Assembly: GCA_913054485.1 (NCBI GenBank)
Contig: CAJXHQ010000267.1
Span: 1-5,287 of the forward strand
Direction of reading: 5' to 3'
DNA length: 5,287 bases
From: an uncultured Paracoccaceae bacterium
GTDB taxonomy: Bacteria > Pseudomonadota > Alphaproteobacteria > Rhodobacterales > Rhodobacteraceae
In this document: piece after piece, positions 5,257 to 5,287 of the stretch
Position numbering within the stretch: position 1 is the first letter of the stretch
Layout of the letters: every line of letters begins with the position of its first letter
The notes under the pieces: model-generated
Told to the model about the DNA's origin: nothing
What the model saw: only the letters and a program-made list of their open reading frames with translations
Database searches by the model: none
Program-made: the position numbers and the translations under genes

Positions 5257-5269
5257 TTAGGTTTTCCGG
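5222..5269 (+). repeat. Inverted repeat spanning the stop of the membrane-protein gene
   Basis: CCGGAAAACC (5222–5231) and GGTTTTCCGG (5260–5269) are perfect 10-base inverted repeats 28 bases apart. The left arm lies inside the last codons and the right arm after the TGA. In mRNA they could pair as a 3' hairpin enclosing the stop codon. The loop is long for a classic terminator and only TTTG follows, so the role is uncertain. Confidence 0.45.
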
Positions 5270-5287
5270 TTTGTGAATGAGGAAAGC

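Overview
The window is high-GC alphaproteobacterial DNA. The thyA–folA half most resembles the Rhodobacteraceae (Ruegeria/Phaeobacter/Leisingera type), judged from recalled protein similarity and gene content, not from a search. Nine protein-coding stretches account for nearly all of it. No tRNA, rRNA, CRISPR array or insertion sequence was seen.

Left part (1–1906): three co-directional genes of a folate-linked methyl-transfer module. They are a cysteine-rich MTHFR C-terminal-domain (MetV-like) protein cut by the left edge, a MetF-type methylenetetrahydrofolate reductase that overlaps it by four bases, and the first ~79 codons of a methyltetrahydrofolate:corrinoid methyltransferase. In related bacteria such modules pass methyl groups between a corrinoid protein and tetrahydrofolate, often during breakdown of methylated amines or betaines. 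The substrate-specific methyltransferase and the corrinoid protein are not in this window.

Junction (about 1906): the methyltransferase stops matching its family in mid-domain and continues into 27 unrelated residues and a stop. Leucine codon preference changes across this point, from CTC and CTG about equal to mostly CTG. This looks like a breakpoint: a rearrangement, a deletion, or a chimeric assembly.

Right part (1907–5287): gloA (glyoxalase I, minus strand) diverges from a tightly coupled thyA–folA pair, which makes dTMP and recycles the dihydrofolate produced. A small cold-shock protein gene on the minus strand converges on folA and has a clear intrinsic terminator. An ArsC/Spx/YffB-like thioredoxin-fold protein diverges from it and is followed by a small four-helix membrane protein of unknown function.

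The genes are recognisable housekeeping or C1-metabolism families. I found no convincing evidence of an undescribed system; the most notable signal is the breakpoint in the methyltransferase gene.
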